64,000 bases of DNA, from positions 10,565,731 through 10,629,730 of the forward strand of contig OV121085.1 in NCBI GenBank assembly GCA_921293015.1, written 5' to 3'. Positions 47,800-62,664 of the stretch are shown one piece after another. The stretch is from Phorcus lineatus. Taxonomy: Eukaryota; Mollusca; Gastropoda; Trochida; Trochidae. The notes beneath the pieces are model-generated. The model saw only the letters and a list, made by a program, of their open reading frames with translations, ran no database searches and was not told the DNA's origin. Both the position numbers and the translations under genes were made by a program. Position 1 is the first letter of the stretch. The number at the start of each line of letters is the position of its first letter.

Positions 47800-50700
47800 A
47801 CATAATGTGCAATCGGGAGGACAAGGGGTGCTTATGTTTGTATATCCCCTTGTCCGGTAGAGTAATGAGCTTAAGACGTCTTAGTGAGCGGGGGTGACAG
47901 TCCTCCGAGCTCGACTGTTTCCTCCGACCCTCCGCAACTGTCACTAACGCTGCTCCAAGTGTACAGGGGACGGGCAAATATTCAACACCCGTTTGTCAAG
48001 AACACTAAAAAGTGTCAAATTAGTTACAGTTCTTGTGAAGAAAAAATGCATTCCTACAGTGCAAATTAGTCATTTTGAAATCATTTCACGTCTCATAGAC
48101 AACCGCAAACTACAACACCGACGTGCAGGATAGGGACTTGGTTTCGGACGGTCTGCAGTATAAGAAATATTTCAGTTAGTTGTCCACGGATGGATACATG
48201 TTGCAAAATTTTTCGATTTGAAATTCGAAGAAAAAAAATGAAAATTTTAAGAAATATATTGAAAAAAACCCGTTAATACAGGTCGTATTTATTTTTTTAC
48301 AAAACATTAATCGGGTCTGAATCTTTTTCATAACTAAGAACAGCACGATTTTCTGGATAACAATAATTTGGAAAATCGCAATAGAACAATAGATTCAAAA
48401 GATTGTTAAAGCTATGAAATTTTTATCCAGAAATTCTTTCTGGTTTTATGTTTGCTACTTTTATAGACGTCATATAAAGGCGTTTTCCAAATTGGATCAA
48501 GCTATTGAATTAAATCTCGAAAACAGTTGTAACTATTTATTCCGTATCCTACATTTCAAAATTTCTCGACTTTAATTGCGCATTTAAGAATGATTAAAAC
48601 AATAACATTAGACAATTCTGAAAATAAAATCTGTAAATATAATTTCCAAGTAGGAATGGTATGATTTGATTTCCGTTCTTTCCGGCACCATTATTACTGT
48701 CACAACATGGCTCCAGGCTAAAACGTTACTCAAAAATTGTCTCGTATTAATTGGCAAACCGACATCGGCGGGGTTTTCTTGAGAGCAAAACAATTAGTCA
48801 AAACAATGCCTGGAAAGAATTAACAAAATAATCCTTTTGGTGAAACAGCCACTCAATTTGAGTCAATTAATCTTGAAAGAGGAGTCGAGTGGTGTGATCT
48901 AACAAGTTCCTGTGGGGGAAAATGTTTGTATGGAGACAAACCTGGCACCCCGACATGAGTAGACCCTGTGTTTGTAACAACTAGGAGGGAATCGGTCTAA
49001 CGCTAGGGGGACATACACCCCCCACATATTTCTATTTTATATTCACTAATATGCGAAATATTTTCAGCACTATATCTTTAAGCTAACGACTCTGCGCGAT
49101 TCAACGACCTGTAATTGACAAGTGCTTAATATAATTGACATAATAAGCATGTTTCATTCAAATATTGTGGTAATCCATTTTGACATAGCAATTTTTATAT
49201 TTTATAATTTTGATGCTTTAACATTTTATTACATGCTATTCAAGTTAAATTTTGCTTAGCTATCTATCATCAGTATGTTATTTATGTTTCTGTAAGAAAC
49301 TTCTTCTTTTTATAGATATTAGTATTTTCAGAGCTTTTTAATAAAATTATCAAATATTTTGTCTTTTACTTTATATAACTAAAGAGTGAACGATAGTGGT
49401 GAACCATATCTCTTTCGCGTAAAGAAAAGAACATCCATACAACCGGGCGTTTGTACGGTTGAGTTACCATTTTCAAAATGCCATGTCAAAACGCACAGAT
49501 ACAATTTTCCTATGCTTAATATAATAAAATGTATTTCAATTGTTTGATAATTAATGAATCAAAAGTACATTTTCGCAGAATTGATAATTACTAAAACGTG
49601 AATTTATATCCTCTTAGTGTATGCTTTACTTTTACATTTTTTAATCAAAACGTTTAAAGTTTTTAACGGTGTTTGAAATAATTCAGTAACGTTGATTCAT
49701 TATCAATTTCAAATAATATCAATTTTCAGTAATAAAGCGGATGTTGCACTATACCGAGGTCAATGAATTTTTAATGAAAGAGACATTTAACCACTTAGCT
49801 AATTACACATGTAAACATCAAACGTATTTGACAAAGTTATAAAATGTCTTCTCAAGCATCCGCTCATACCTCTCACCACCCCATCCCACCCCCTTTCCAC
49901 TCAACCCTTCATCCTCATAAACCTTACGATGTGTTCACGCAATACATCCGGCCATGGACAATATACCACCCAATATGGCGTGTTTGTCTGATCGGGTATC
50001 GGTTTATTGGTATCATCAGTGATAATTCAATTAACGATCACGGTTAATTGGCCTTCACACCAAAGCTCTGTTTGACAATTTACATATCCAATCTCAGTAT
50101 GTGTCAATCACTTGTAAATTACATCTTGATATTGTGACAACTCATTGTAATGCCCTGGGCGGGTGCTATGTTTAGTTCTGGTCACACTATCAAGGGATTT
50201 AGCGAATTAGAAATGAAGGAATATCTCACCGGATACACCGATTGAGTGAAACTGATCAATAAATTATATGTACTTTTTCATTTAACCTTTTACTTACAAA
50301 TATATGGAATTCATAATGGGAAACGCTTTGAAAGCCTTATATAATAGAAATGAGAATACCTGCAATGAAATTTTAGAAATAGTTTACCATTATTGTTTTC
50401 GTTTCAAAGAATGTTCAAATAGAATTTTCAAGTAAACATTCAGTGTACTAAATAGTATTTTTCAAATGTATTTTCTTATTTGATTTCTTTATTGCATACA
50501 TGCTGGATTTTGTAATTGTAATGTGTAATTAATATGTTGTATATCATATCACAGAAAAACACAAAAAGGTTATAAATTAGACCGCATGATATTATATGAT
50601 TCAATTTATGTGGATTAAACTGCTCTGCTTATAAAGATACCTCACCAGATGAATGAATACACAAATACAGTTATATGAACAAATATGTTTAAACTAAAAA

Positions 50701-53700
50701 TAAACAAAAACTTAACAAATAAATCTAAAATATAATACATTTATACCATATACAGAAGTTCTAAACTGACATTTTCAAATGAATTTAGTTAATATCTTCA
50801 TGCTCCAAATACTCGGATGAAAACCAATACTAGGAAGTTAATACTTAACATTGAAAATTATTCTAAAATAAAAAGTGTATCATCTTACAACCAGTATGTT
50901 ATGAATTTTCATTGGAACAAATTAAATCACACATAAACAGGATGAAATTAACTGTCCTACAAAATTAAGTTCATATAAGGTAGGTAAATACATGTATAAC
51001 TTGGGGAAATTCAAACTGAAAATTAAAAGCACAAAGAGATGTTTTATATTTGTAATGTTAATTTATAGAGTGACAACCCAGTAAGAGAAATCCTGAGAGC
51101 GAAATATGTTTTACTATATGGGTAAGTATCGTAAACAGAAGATTCATCGATAACTTTCAGAAAGTTCTTATTTACTTTTCTTTTCTCTTTCATAAACCTA
51201 CAAATATACGAAAAATATGAGTTAGTCAAGCTTTAGATAAAATGAGATTTGAATCATTGCTTTTTATTGGAAAATATATTACACTTTTAGAATAGGACAT
51301 CTTGATCTATTACTAAACGAACGGTTGCAGATTTATTGATAAATTATCTTCAAATGAAAGCTCATCAAACATTAAAATATTTTAAAGGCAATGTCTAATA
51401 TATGTAGATCCTGTTGTTTCATGAAACTCAAATATAGTGAGGCCTTAATTCCTCTCCGCAGTAAAACGTTTTATTAGAGACGGCAATTACTTGTAATTGA
51501 ACTTGCGTAGTTCAATGTAAGAACTTGAAAAGGGGGCAATGTAATACCTACGTGTTATATAGATTTTCTACAAGCATTTTGTACGCCAGAGAGACCTTCT
51601 TTGTTTACATATATACTCAGTGTAATTAAGAAAGTCATATAATGGATAAGAAAGTAAGAAAATAAGACCTTCGGTGGATGAAAGAAAATTCTGTATCTCT
51701 CATGTATAGATATTACAATTCTCAAGTGTCCTGCACCATAGTTGATAAGTAAATAAGAGAGTTATGTATGACGAATCTTTGTCACTGAGTGATAACGGAG
51801 CGAATAAGTTGGTTTAACACTGATTCATAAATGTATCTCACGTTTTTGTTTTAAGGGATGCATTTGTATAGGCTTTCGTAGACTGTTTACTGATTTTTAA
51901 ATCTATTTTAATTGTTAAATTTTTGTGTATGTGATATATACGATGTTTTGAAATAAAATAACGTTTAAATAAATCTGTTATATAAACTGTGCTATTTTGG
52001 TAGAAAACAATTGACGACGTTTACGTGAATAATGGAGGATTTATTTACGGTTTTATACTTATTTGAGAGTCTTTCCTTACTACCTTTTAAAAGATAAGAA
52101 ACTGGTAGAAACGTATTTTGATTGGAGAAATGGATTGCATTGAAAAAAGTAATAGCTTATCAAATTTCTCTATGATACATGTGTTTGTTCACATCAATAA
52201 AACTCAATCACAGTGATTTATATATTGCCCTACCATATTTGAGATATTTCTTTGTATCTTAATATTTTAATATTTAACTTGAATTCACAATGTTTTGTGT
52301 GTCTCATAGGCCATATTGCCGGGTGTTTGTATACTGTTTGATGATTTTAAACTGTCACTGTGCCCGATTTTATACACATGTGACACAATAATAAACTATT
52401 TTGTCTGTCTGTCTATGTCTGTAAAAAAAGCCGGGAAGTCTTGATGCTTAACAATCAATATTTAAAGTTACTTTTAGAAAAGAAATATACAACTGACTGA
52501 TAAAAAGCTAAGCTAAAAAGCTAAAGTTTCAACTTACCTTCGATGGGGACGGCATATAAATCCTGATGTTCTTTTATAGATCAAATTGTTTTTTCCAAAC
52601 ATGACATGGAATGACTTATTAAAACGTCAAGACGACATACGATTCTGAAATGCTTGTTACGATAGATAGATTTTCCAACATCTAATTTTATTTATAAGAT
52701 CGAAACATCTCTCTGATGTATCAGTTTGATACGAGTTATCATTTAAACTTACTAATTTATGGGGACGACATAGGATCCCAATGATCTTTTATAGATAAAA
52801 TAGTATATTTTTCAAGTACGACATTAAATGACTTTTTTAAACAAATACACAACAACAGATTGTCAGAAACGTATTACGATGGTAGTATTTCGATCCTGAT
52901 TTATCATATTTACAAATAATGCAATGTCGAAGATAAATCATACCAAATTTCTTATTTTTCAGTTCCTAAAATCGGAAACATAAAGATGTACACAACACAA
53001 GTTGAAGCCTGGATGAAAAACATACATGAATGGATTGACCAACAGGCTCAAATGAGCTTATTTAAAGGCCGTTAATAAAATTATATATGAGTGAATTCAA
53101 TTTAATTATGGTATGTGACGCATGTCCGATTCATAATTCAGCTTCGAACATATATACAGTGGTAATGGTGAATACCAAGTGCGAATTGTGCATATAGATA
53201 CTGATGGATATTGTATTTAATTTTTCAGTTTTCTTTTCTTGTAAGGTTTGTAAATATTGTAAATAAGATTTTCCTTGAATATTCTTTAAAAATATTTTAT
53301 TTGAATGTGTGGCAGCCAGTTGTGCATTGTTGTTTAAAACATGTATTTCATCAAAAATAAATGAAATTAGCAAACCAGGAAATACATGTTTATATATGCC
53401 GCCCACTATCAAATGTATAAAAAGTGACGTACAAATGGACAAATTTCAGTACACATACAATAAGAATAGACACTTTTGAAAAATAATCAATGTTTGACAG
53501 TTTGTAATAAAGCATTAGATTTATACAAACTTATTTCAGCTTGCTTTGTAAATATGTGTTCTCATTGTTTGTAGAGTCCTTCATGAATGCAATTTTTACT
53601 ATTTTAGTCACTCTTGGTTGCCAGTCTCTGTTAGTTTTTTTTTTCTGAATCAAAAATTCCTTTATTCAAATCAAAAGCCGTCCATATCCTCTTACTATAC

Positions 53701-56100
53701 GGAAATAATTCAAGAAACTATGTTGTCATTAGTGTGTTTATTTTCATTTATAGGATATCACATTACAATGATGGATGATGAAGCTAACAGTGAGATGATT
53801 TAAAGTTCACACAAAATATCACATATCTTTACCAAAATCAAGCTTCTTGATTTAAAAAAATCATTTTACATTAATTACCATAAAGAAAACATTGAAATGA
53901 AACTCACTATATAAATGGAAAATGTATCTTATCATAACAATGTTATATTCATCTTGATAGTTATTATGTCTTTAATGAATTTAATTCTTTTTATGAATTT
54001 AATGACATATCAATGTAAATTTCTCACGACTATTGGTACCTTAAGGTCGGGTACCTTTTGAATTTATATATGATTGTATCTATTGTATCTTAATTTAAAA
54101 GCACATGATGCTTTGTTAAAATAATTCTCTCTCTCTATAATATCGTGTACACTTAGAATTCCTTTACATGTGGTAAGAAACAAACAAAAGTCTCTCCGTA
54201 ATAAACAGTAAAGTAAAGCATTATACTAGAACAAGGGATCATATTAATGAAACACATACTTATAAGTTTCATAATTTTATGATAGAGTCTCTAATGTCAA
54301 ATTCATTACTTTTATGTATTAACAAGAAAATCCTGATATGATCTTATTGACAGAGAGTTCAGATTTAAAGTAATTAAATCCTTTACAGATTAATGTACCA
54401 ATGAGTGGATTCCTTTATATATCATCATGGTTATGCCTTTAGCATCGGAACCAACATTTGATACTTAAAGCGAAAAGGAATCAACAAATTCGGAATTTAA
54501 GGATTAATCTTTAAAATCCCCCGGGGCGCTTATTACGACTGCGTCCCATTTTGAGATGGACATTTATGGCCCCACTGTGTCGCCATTTTTGGCTGGCACA
54601 GACACGGAAAAGATGTTTGGATATTTGATACCATACTCGAACCGTCTCTTACAGTTCAACCTTTGTAGCGCGATGATGGTTAACTTTAACAAAGATGTTT
54701 AAAAGTTGTTATCTAAAGAATTCATATTTAAGTTTTGTATTGAACTTTTTGTGTTTGAATTGATTTAGCGTACTTTTTAATTTGAATTAATGATCATGTT
54801 CACTTGCTTGTTTACCATACCAGGATGAAAATTTGTTAAAACAAACTGGCTTTAATTAGTTGCAAAAAGTCTATTCATCGACATATTCTAAACTCTGAGG
54901 GATTTGAAATTTCATAAAACTCTTATAAATAAAGACTGCCATACAAAGAAAATGCTATCCATGCATTACCACTACATGTATTTTCGAAGCTTAATTGTGA
55001 ATCAGACATTCATTTGTATATATTTGGTCTTGTGTTTCCGTAAGGTAAGCTCTAAAGAGCTTGTTGGAAAATCCATTAATATATTTTGGTGAATAAACAA
55101 TATTTAACTCAACTGGCTTAAATTGGTGACATTGATGGCAGTAATATTGAATGAATATATTAGATAGCTGTTTAATTCAAGCCAAGATACAAGACAGAGT
55201 ACATATTTTCATTGTTAACAATCATCTGTTCACATTTAAGATACTAAAAATGAAATCAACCGCCAGTGATTGTTCTAAACTAATTAACAGAGCTATGATA
55301 AAGAACAACTGTTTATTTAAAGTCTCATAGTAGAATAAACACCGATTGCTCGGAGGGTTTATACACGATTAAACGAAGAGTCTGTCATGTCCCGCTAAAT
55401 AAGTAAAGTAGTTAAGTAATTGATGTTTTGTTAAGCCTGAGACTAATCCTATGGTTTTTGCTTGCTGTGTAAACTACTGCTCATTAACCCAGACAAATAT
55501 TAATTAATTCAATCTCGTGAATATACTAGACATAAATAGTTACTCAAATGAACAAGAAGCATGCTGCATTTAAACAGAATGATCCAATCTGTTGAATAAA
55601 CCAGACTGCTATTATTCTCATTGCTCGAGACAGAAGGGGCCGTTTGCTCTTTGACCCCGTCGACCAAACATTACTCGTTACTATCAGAACCAGGCTTTGT
55701 ATACAGCTAGCTAAAAATATGTCCTTTCAACAATTCAAACAATTTTCAACGGTAAGAGTTTATCATAATTTGTCTTATTTAAAAATTGGGTGATTTTTTT
55801 CTTAAATAAACGGTTGCCTTAATTCAATTTTCAAATGTGAGAAAAACATAGTGATACTCAAGAGAAGATGAGCTTCTTATAGAAATGAAATAGAAACGAG
55901 ACTCGAACAGCTACTTCCACAATTGGATAGAGTTTGATAAAGTCTTTTAAATGTCATTTGTAGATTTTTTTTTCATGCAAATGCTTTATAGACTATTCTT
56001 TTGGAGCAATCTTTAAAGGATCAGATTATATAAATCAAATAGACCAATATATATATTTCTTCAAATAAAATTTACTTCACGTGCTACCTTTCACCTTTTT
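47800..56100. other. Intergenic upstream of Brachyury, nothing recognisable
   Basis: AT-rich beyond about 48 kb, with no open frame above 105 codons and no domain. Apart from short microsatellites I see no structured element. Confidence 0.55.
52401..52421 (+). repeat. (TCTG)n microsatellite
   Basis: TGTCTGTCTGTCTATGTCTG, an interrupted tetranucleotide repeat. The complementary GACA repeat occurs at 59726-59744, and a further TCTG run at 22840-22860. Confidence 0.85.
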
Positions 56101-56101
56101 A

Positions 56102-56103
<2 letters not shown>

Positions 56104-56137
<34 letters not shown>
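56104..56137. repeat. (TA)n microsatellite
   Basis: An uninterrupted TA run of about 34 bases sits just upstream of the foldback fragment at 56165. Confidence 0.95.
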
Positions 56138-56140
<3 letters not shown>

Positions 56141-56164
56141 GATTTTCAGTATAGGGAATAAGTT

Positions 56165-56243
56165 CAATGGATTTACAACTTCTGTATTGCACGATTGCGA
56201 CGTTTCGGCGTAGATACTAACACCTTTATCAAGCAAGTGATGA
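56165..56243 (+). mobile_element. Fragment of the foldback element family
   Basis: The sequence TTACAACTTCTGTATTGCAC, then GACGTTTCGGCGTAGATACT, then AACACCTTTATCAAGCAAG closely matches the core at 1600-1660. It starts about 30 bp after a (TA)n microsatellite. No matching second arm is obvious, so it is one-sided or truncated. Confidence 0.65.
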
Positions 56244-59200
56244 TTTTTCAGTAGTATGGATTTTACGAAATTTTAATTCTGACTTCATTAGACGCAGTGG
56301 TCAAAATTATACCACAATTCTTTCGAAATGAAAATTGAATGAAATGTGTAACAGACTCTGGTATGTGATCCTGTAGTAAATATAAGGGAAAAACACGTCG
56401 TTTTCACCATATACTAAAAAATAGTAACTCTTGGTGGAGACATGGGTGAATATGTCAAAATATAGTGAAGACTTTTTTGTTCAAAACTGTACTAATAATT
56501 TTGCAGCTACTGTTTCAATTACATCTAATATTGAACGCAAGAAAATGAAATTCGTATTTATGGACAACAGTAATGAATTTTTAAATTCTAGAATTTTGCT
56601 GACGGTAGTTGACCGTAGATGAGTTAAAGGGTGAACAAAATCGTGTCACTTTTACTCCTTCAGGTATTTTCAAAATGAAAATTTTAGATTTTGATGCAAA
56701 CTGTATACGTAAATTAGCTGTAATCTCGATCAAGGCAATTTTATATTCATTGTTATGATAGTTGTGTATTTTAGGAGTGAAAACCTTGGTAACATTTAAC
56801 ATATTAGAAATAATTTATTAGTTTACGATTTTGTTGTCCTTAACGAGACAAAATGAGCAAACCTTTGTGACGCAGGTTTCAGGAACTTTAATGTACGTGA
56901 GCCATTTTGGCTTCTTGAAAAGCAAAATGTATTTGCTAAACAGAACAGATTATGGATGTCCATGTATGAAGGTATCAGTGGTCCCTAGTCATTTCTTATC
57001 ATAATCTATGAGCTTTATGTCTACAAGAATTGGTAATTGGAATCCTACCCCATGTCTCATCTGTGAACTTCATCGCATTAAGGATCGTTAAGTGATTGTT
57101 TTATCTTCTTCAAAGATTGGTATTAATACATGTTAATGTAATTGTTTTTTATATCCTCTATTCCAAAACAAACGTTGAATTATTATAAGACTTTAAAATG
57201 TTTTAAAATAACTAGCTGTTCCGAAGTCTAATTCTCTGTAGGTATGCATATACATCGTATGGATAACAACCTCTAATTCATTTCTAATCACGTGAATTTA
57301 TATCGATTTTACACGTGTAGCAACTTTTCTGGCCAACGATAAAGTTGTTGCAATGTATTGTTTTGAAACCTTTTCGCGTTCACTGGAACTTGGCCACAAC
57401 TCACCGAATACTTGTATCCTAGTTTTTTTTATCGAATGTATTCGCTTAAAGTATGTAGGCCATAGGCTCTTGAATCTTAAAACACGTGTCACAAAAGTAA
57501 TTTTCATATTGCATAGCTCTAACAGCGACATTTGCTGACTTTTTAATGGTATACGGGTTACAAGAATACATCAAACCATACAATTTGTGCCTACTTGGGG
57601 ATTGACGAAATCTCCTTGGAATTAATTAATTACGTATTTTGTCATTACATTTGCACATCATTATCGAGTAGTATTCGTCTTCAATATAATTTCTTTCACA
57701 AAGAGTACATGTTCGCTCATTTCTAGGTTCTGATCTATGTCTACCAGTTTCGATTCTCAAGTGGCAACAGCAACATCATGAGCGGGTCATTGCATACCTA
57801 GATTCGTAACATGTTGATATCCAAGCTACCTCTACCTTAACTTCTTTTTTATCATGGTCATTCTAAACGGTATTTTTAGAAAAAAAAGATTAAGAACACC
57901 TATAGAGAGCATAGCCGTTAGAAGACAACAAACTCGCAAGATAAAGCAATAGACACAGCAGCTACATCGGAATCGATATAGAAATACTTGTTAAAAGGTT
58001 TAAAAAATCGATTGTCTGCTAAAAGCAGGTAAAAAAGTTACAGAAAATTCCTCGTATTAGAACCTCCACGTTCTTAAGCATGCTTTCTGAAAATAAGGGC
58101 TCGTACTATGAAAAGACGGTTATGACGTGTGCATATTCTGATGTTCACCCACAGGTGTGTTTGTGTTGACAGAGATAACCCATTTACCTGATAATTATTA
58201 AATATGACATTCATACAAGGTACGGCAGAGCGAGGTACGCGTCAATCACGTATCTGACGTCCCCAGTGTACCATTGATGACATCACGTTCTGAGATAAAC
58301 GACATGTAGTTACCAATAGTATCGGCTTCTGGTACAGATGGGTGGTCACCAGCGGACAAGAGAGGCCCAAACCATAATATTGACTCATACATTTCAATTT
58401 GCTGCATTTTGTTACATGGCTATTCAGCTATATGAATACATTGCAACTTGCTCTATTCACCTGGGTGAACCCTGTTACATTTGGAGACCACCCGAGTAAA
58501 GCTCCCTTCCCTTGATACATCTTCGATTCTTCAGGTTTGCTGACCCCCACTTCATCACACCATAAAGACTTGACGTATCAGTGGACAGATTCTCGCGGTT
58601 TTTCTCCAAATTGTCAATATCATTAGTACTAAATTACAATATTTTGGTAGCCGTGTCGTCTGTCTTGTGTCTGAAAGTCGCTGGTACTTATTGGCCGATC
58701 TTTGTGTCCGCCTGGTCTTCTTCACACTTGTGACAATAGCCAGGGGAATGCGGACCGCTAAAACAAACACGCGGGACGGGAGAGGGGGAATCATTTAGGC
58801 AGCAGAAGAGAAGAAGAGATCGTTTAGTCTTCCAGGGCATGGACCGTCTCACCATTAAACACACTGTAACATTTTGTGGAGCTTGCACAGGAGAAGCAGA
58901 AACTCTAACTAGCGGCTTCGCTACAGCGTGACACGCTCTGCAAATACTCAGTAATTAGTGCCCCTCTCACCGGCGGCTCCGCACCGCGACAACTCCCTAA
59001 CTCCCAGCGATAACGAAGGTGTACTCAGATACACTAACGCGACCACATACCCGCCCCAGACACCCGACACCCTAAACCAAACACCCGGGTACCCCTGCCC
59101 CTGGTGTAAATACCTCTGTCTCAGAAGCGGGTAGAATACCAAACACTCGCTGTATAATGTTTAGCTACAATCAATCTCTGCTAATTATTCAATGACTGGC

Positions 59201-59725
59201 AAATCAATTTTCGAGCTGGTTCGAGGTGAAACAATGTTTGCTATGAGTGTACGAGTCGACCGCACATCTAATTACAAGGACACGACAAAGGTGATTCGGT
59301 GAAGTTGAGAGATAAACAACTGAAAACTAGTACAGAGACATACATCAAAGTTCGAAAAATAAACTTTAGTCAGAAAAGCAACAACGTTTATTTCTTTTAG
59401 GAGGCATCTAGAAGATGGTAAGATGAATGTGAAACGGGTTCAGTGGAAATACGATTTTTGTTATACAAGAATGCGACTTGTCGCTATAGATGTTCACCCA
59501 ATAAAGCAAACGACGATTTACAACTTCTTTATCAATCTCTTAAAGATATCTTGCAAATTATATTTCTTCATCACTGATACAAAGTCTTATGTCATTTTGA
59601 AGTTCAATTTTGCTATATATTATAGTCTTTGTTGATTCGTGTGAAATCAACATTGCCTGTCTTTTGAACATTGTACGTGTATCCTTTCATATATGGTTAA
59701 CCCTTTAAACGAAGAATCGGATAAA

Positions 59726-59744
59726 TGACAGACAGACAGACAGA
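59726..59744 (+). repeat. (GACA)n microsatellite
   Basis: GACAGACAGACAGACAGAT is a short perfect tetranucleotide repeat. Confidence 0.9.
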
Positions 59745-61501
59745 TGCAATTTCTTTACTTATGACTGTACAAGGTGTACTTTATCTCGTTTAGTGATGTA
59801 AAACACTAGTTAGTGTTTTTTACACACTGGTAAACGCCGAACATAGATTTAACCTTTGAAAACTTCTTTTTATATGACTGAACAGCGTTTACACCTGTAA
59901 AATGACAGCCGATAATTGGTAAAAGTACATTAATATATGTTTATATAATTGAATGAAAATGAATTTTCAGGTGTTGAGTCAATCTTTAGAGGCTAATATT
60001 TTGTTCAATCGTGTTATCTGCACCGTTATAAGCAAAGCATCGTGGCTAGGAAGAAATACAGCGAAAATGAGTGTTTGCAAAAGCGTGCGACCGTTACATT
60101 ACAGTGACGTGGAGACAGATCACTAAATAATCTAATATCAAGTCTCAATAATATATATGATCTAATATCAAGTCAATTCTCCAACATCCTCGTGACAGGT
60201 TTCAGTTAAATTCAAACTAAATTTCAAACCTACTCTTGACGTTAGGTTTGTTAGATATGCTAAAACATGGTCCTATTTCAAAGTATATAAGTAAAACGTA
60301 TGCATAAAGGCTCTTACCATTTTAAAGCAAGTCCAAGACAATTTAATGAAATGTTTTAAAATGTCACTTATCATTTGTTTAAATGAGAAAATAACAACAT
60401 TTTTAGATAAATAAAGTAATATTACGAATATATATATAAAATTTATATTCAAATATGTCGAACAAACCTCACTTTCCTCATGTAGCGACTGCTTATAATT
60501 TTGCAAGTTTTAAGATTTAGCCAATAAATTGGAAATTACTTTTTGGTTTCCGATGCCATTTCCTAGATATCAAATACATCGTTGTTGCTAAATACTTAAA
60601 ATAGTAGTAGTGGGGATGGTATTGCATTCATGTGATGTCTATTTATCTGATGTCTATATTTTTTTATTCCTTATCACAGAAACGCTTTGTAACAAAAAAC
60701 TGACATATGGCTTGATTATAATCACGATACTCGTTCTTCCAACCAAAATAAGTTAAGCTCGTGATTAAGCTGAACTATGATTATAGTGCAAATTTAATAA
60801 TGTAGTGCATTTTGATCCTATTTACTGAGATTGATCATTTCTAAATTCAGGTACTTTTGTCGTAAATATCATATGACATTGTGGAAACATCTATTCATTA
60901 CAATTTATTATCACAAAAAGTCCAATGTAAAACTAAAAGGACAAATGGTTAGGTGTTTGAAGGATACTGTATTTCATAATACTGTCAGTTTCGAATGAAG
61001 GGCTTTTATCAATGCGGCATCTGTACGTTTAGGCTCATGAATCTGCGTGATATAATACTAAATCTAGTTCTGTAAACTCTTAATCTCTTCAGACATCTGG
61101 CGTCATTGATAACAGCTGAACGACATTGCTGATAACAGTGTCGCTCAACCCTGTCAGGAGTAGTTACTGACAACAACAGACTCACCTTATGACTAGAGCT
61201 CCGAACTCAGCATGCATCCCACCTGACACGCGCTGACAAAACGCTTAAATAGAAGGTAGAAATATCAACCCACACTTTCAAAGAGATATGTTGGTCATGC
61301 GAGTAAATGTAGTTGCTTTAAGAAGACTTCGTAAGAATAGATTGTAAACGAAGAACGAATTCTATGATCATATTTTTTAAAGTAGACGGTCATGTTATAT
61401 GTATATTTTTCATTAATTTTTCACATTTCAGCGAAATTTTATTTTTTCATTTCAAGAAAACGTGTCATGAAGGTTTATATATAATATGAACCAATTCAAC
61501 T

Positions 61502-61505
<4 letters not shown>

Positions 61506-61533
<28 letters not shown>
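61506..61533. repeat. (AT)n microsatellite
   Basis: An uninterrupted AT run of about 27 bases in AT-rich DNA. Confidence 0.95.
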
Positions 61534-62664
61534 CTAAATATATACAGGTTATAGTTCAATAGTTTGTTGATTTAAGCTGTGTTGTTCTGTTGTTCTTATT
61601 GTAATTGATTTAACGTTAATAGGTCAAAACATTACATTCACTTTCAAGCTACTCCGATACAATCTAATGTCCTTTTGTATCATTATCTTGATAACTATCT
61701 ATCATTGGGTTATTCATAATTATTTACTCACTCAGTTGAAGATCGAAAGTGCAGAAGAGTAACTGTATTCAAACCAAAATAGAGAATACATAATGGCACT
61801 TTTTCAAAGTTTGTAAAGTTAATTTCTCATTTCTGTCCCGAACTTTACACAAAAGTACGTCAATGATACGTATTTAGTATGTATAAATACCAGTAGAGAA
61901 TCATGCACGTAAAATGCAGGAAATATAAAAAATTATATTTTAAAGCAAGGCTGTAATGGTTATATGAACTATATATCTAAGAAAACGTCATTATATAAAA
62001 TAAGCGTATATATAAAAACTTCATAGCTTCGCTTTCATGACAAAGAACATCGAATCTATTTAATTCAATAAGTTAATCCATGTCATCACATCAAAGTAAT
62101 ACATAATATCTCGAATAAGGACAATTGCCTCCCCCTGCCCCGAATAGCGAATTTACAAACACATCTAATTAGTAACACACGTTTGTTTTCAAACATTTTG
62201 AATATGAGATGCCTCATTTCCAACCAAATGATATACAAAATTGAAATTTAAACTCATTTCCAATGTTCAAAGATAACACAACATTATGTCATCTTGAACA
62301 TTAAATCTGTAATAAGACGATCAATGTTTAAAAGAAACTGTTGTCGTTTCTCAAATGGACTTTCGATATTATTTTCAGTGTCTGTTAAGGTTCTCATTAG
62401 CCAAGACTTTACTTATACTGATGAAACTGCAAGATTGCAATGTAGATTTCAAGAAGCGTTTCATAATTTGTTTACTGTTAAAAATATAGTTTTTAAGATT
62501 TAAATATACTAAAATATCCACAATACTAATTGGTCATTCATGGTGACATATGAAATAAATCATGCTTTTTTGAACCTTTAACCAAAGATGGTAGGCGTAT
62601 TTCTGACAGTCATTTTTGCAATATTTGTATGTGATCTACAACAGTTCTTCATCCTATGCATCTG

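Noticed and set aside
61080-61230. Small hairpin CGACATTG...CAGTGTCG considered as a microRNA precursor
   Set aside because: The stem is only 8 bp and no known conserved microRNA sequence is present.
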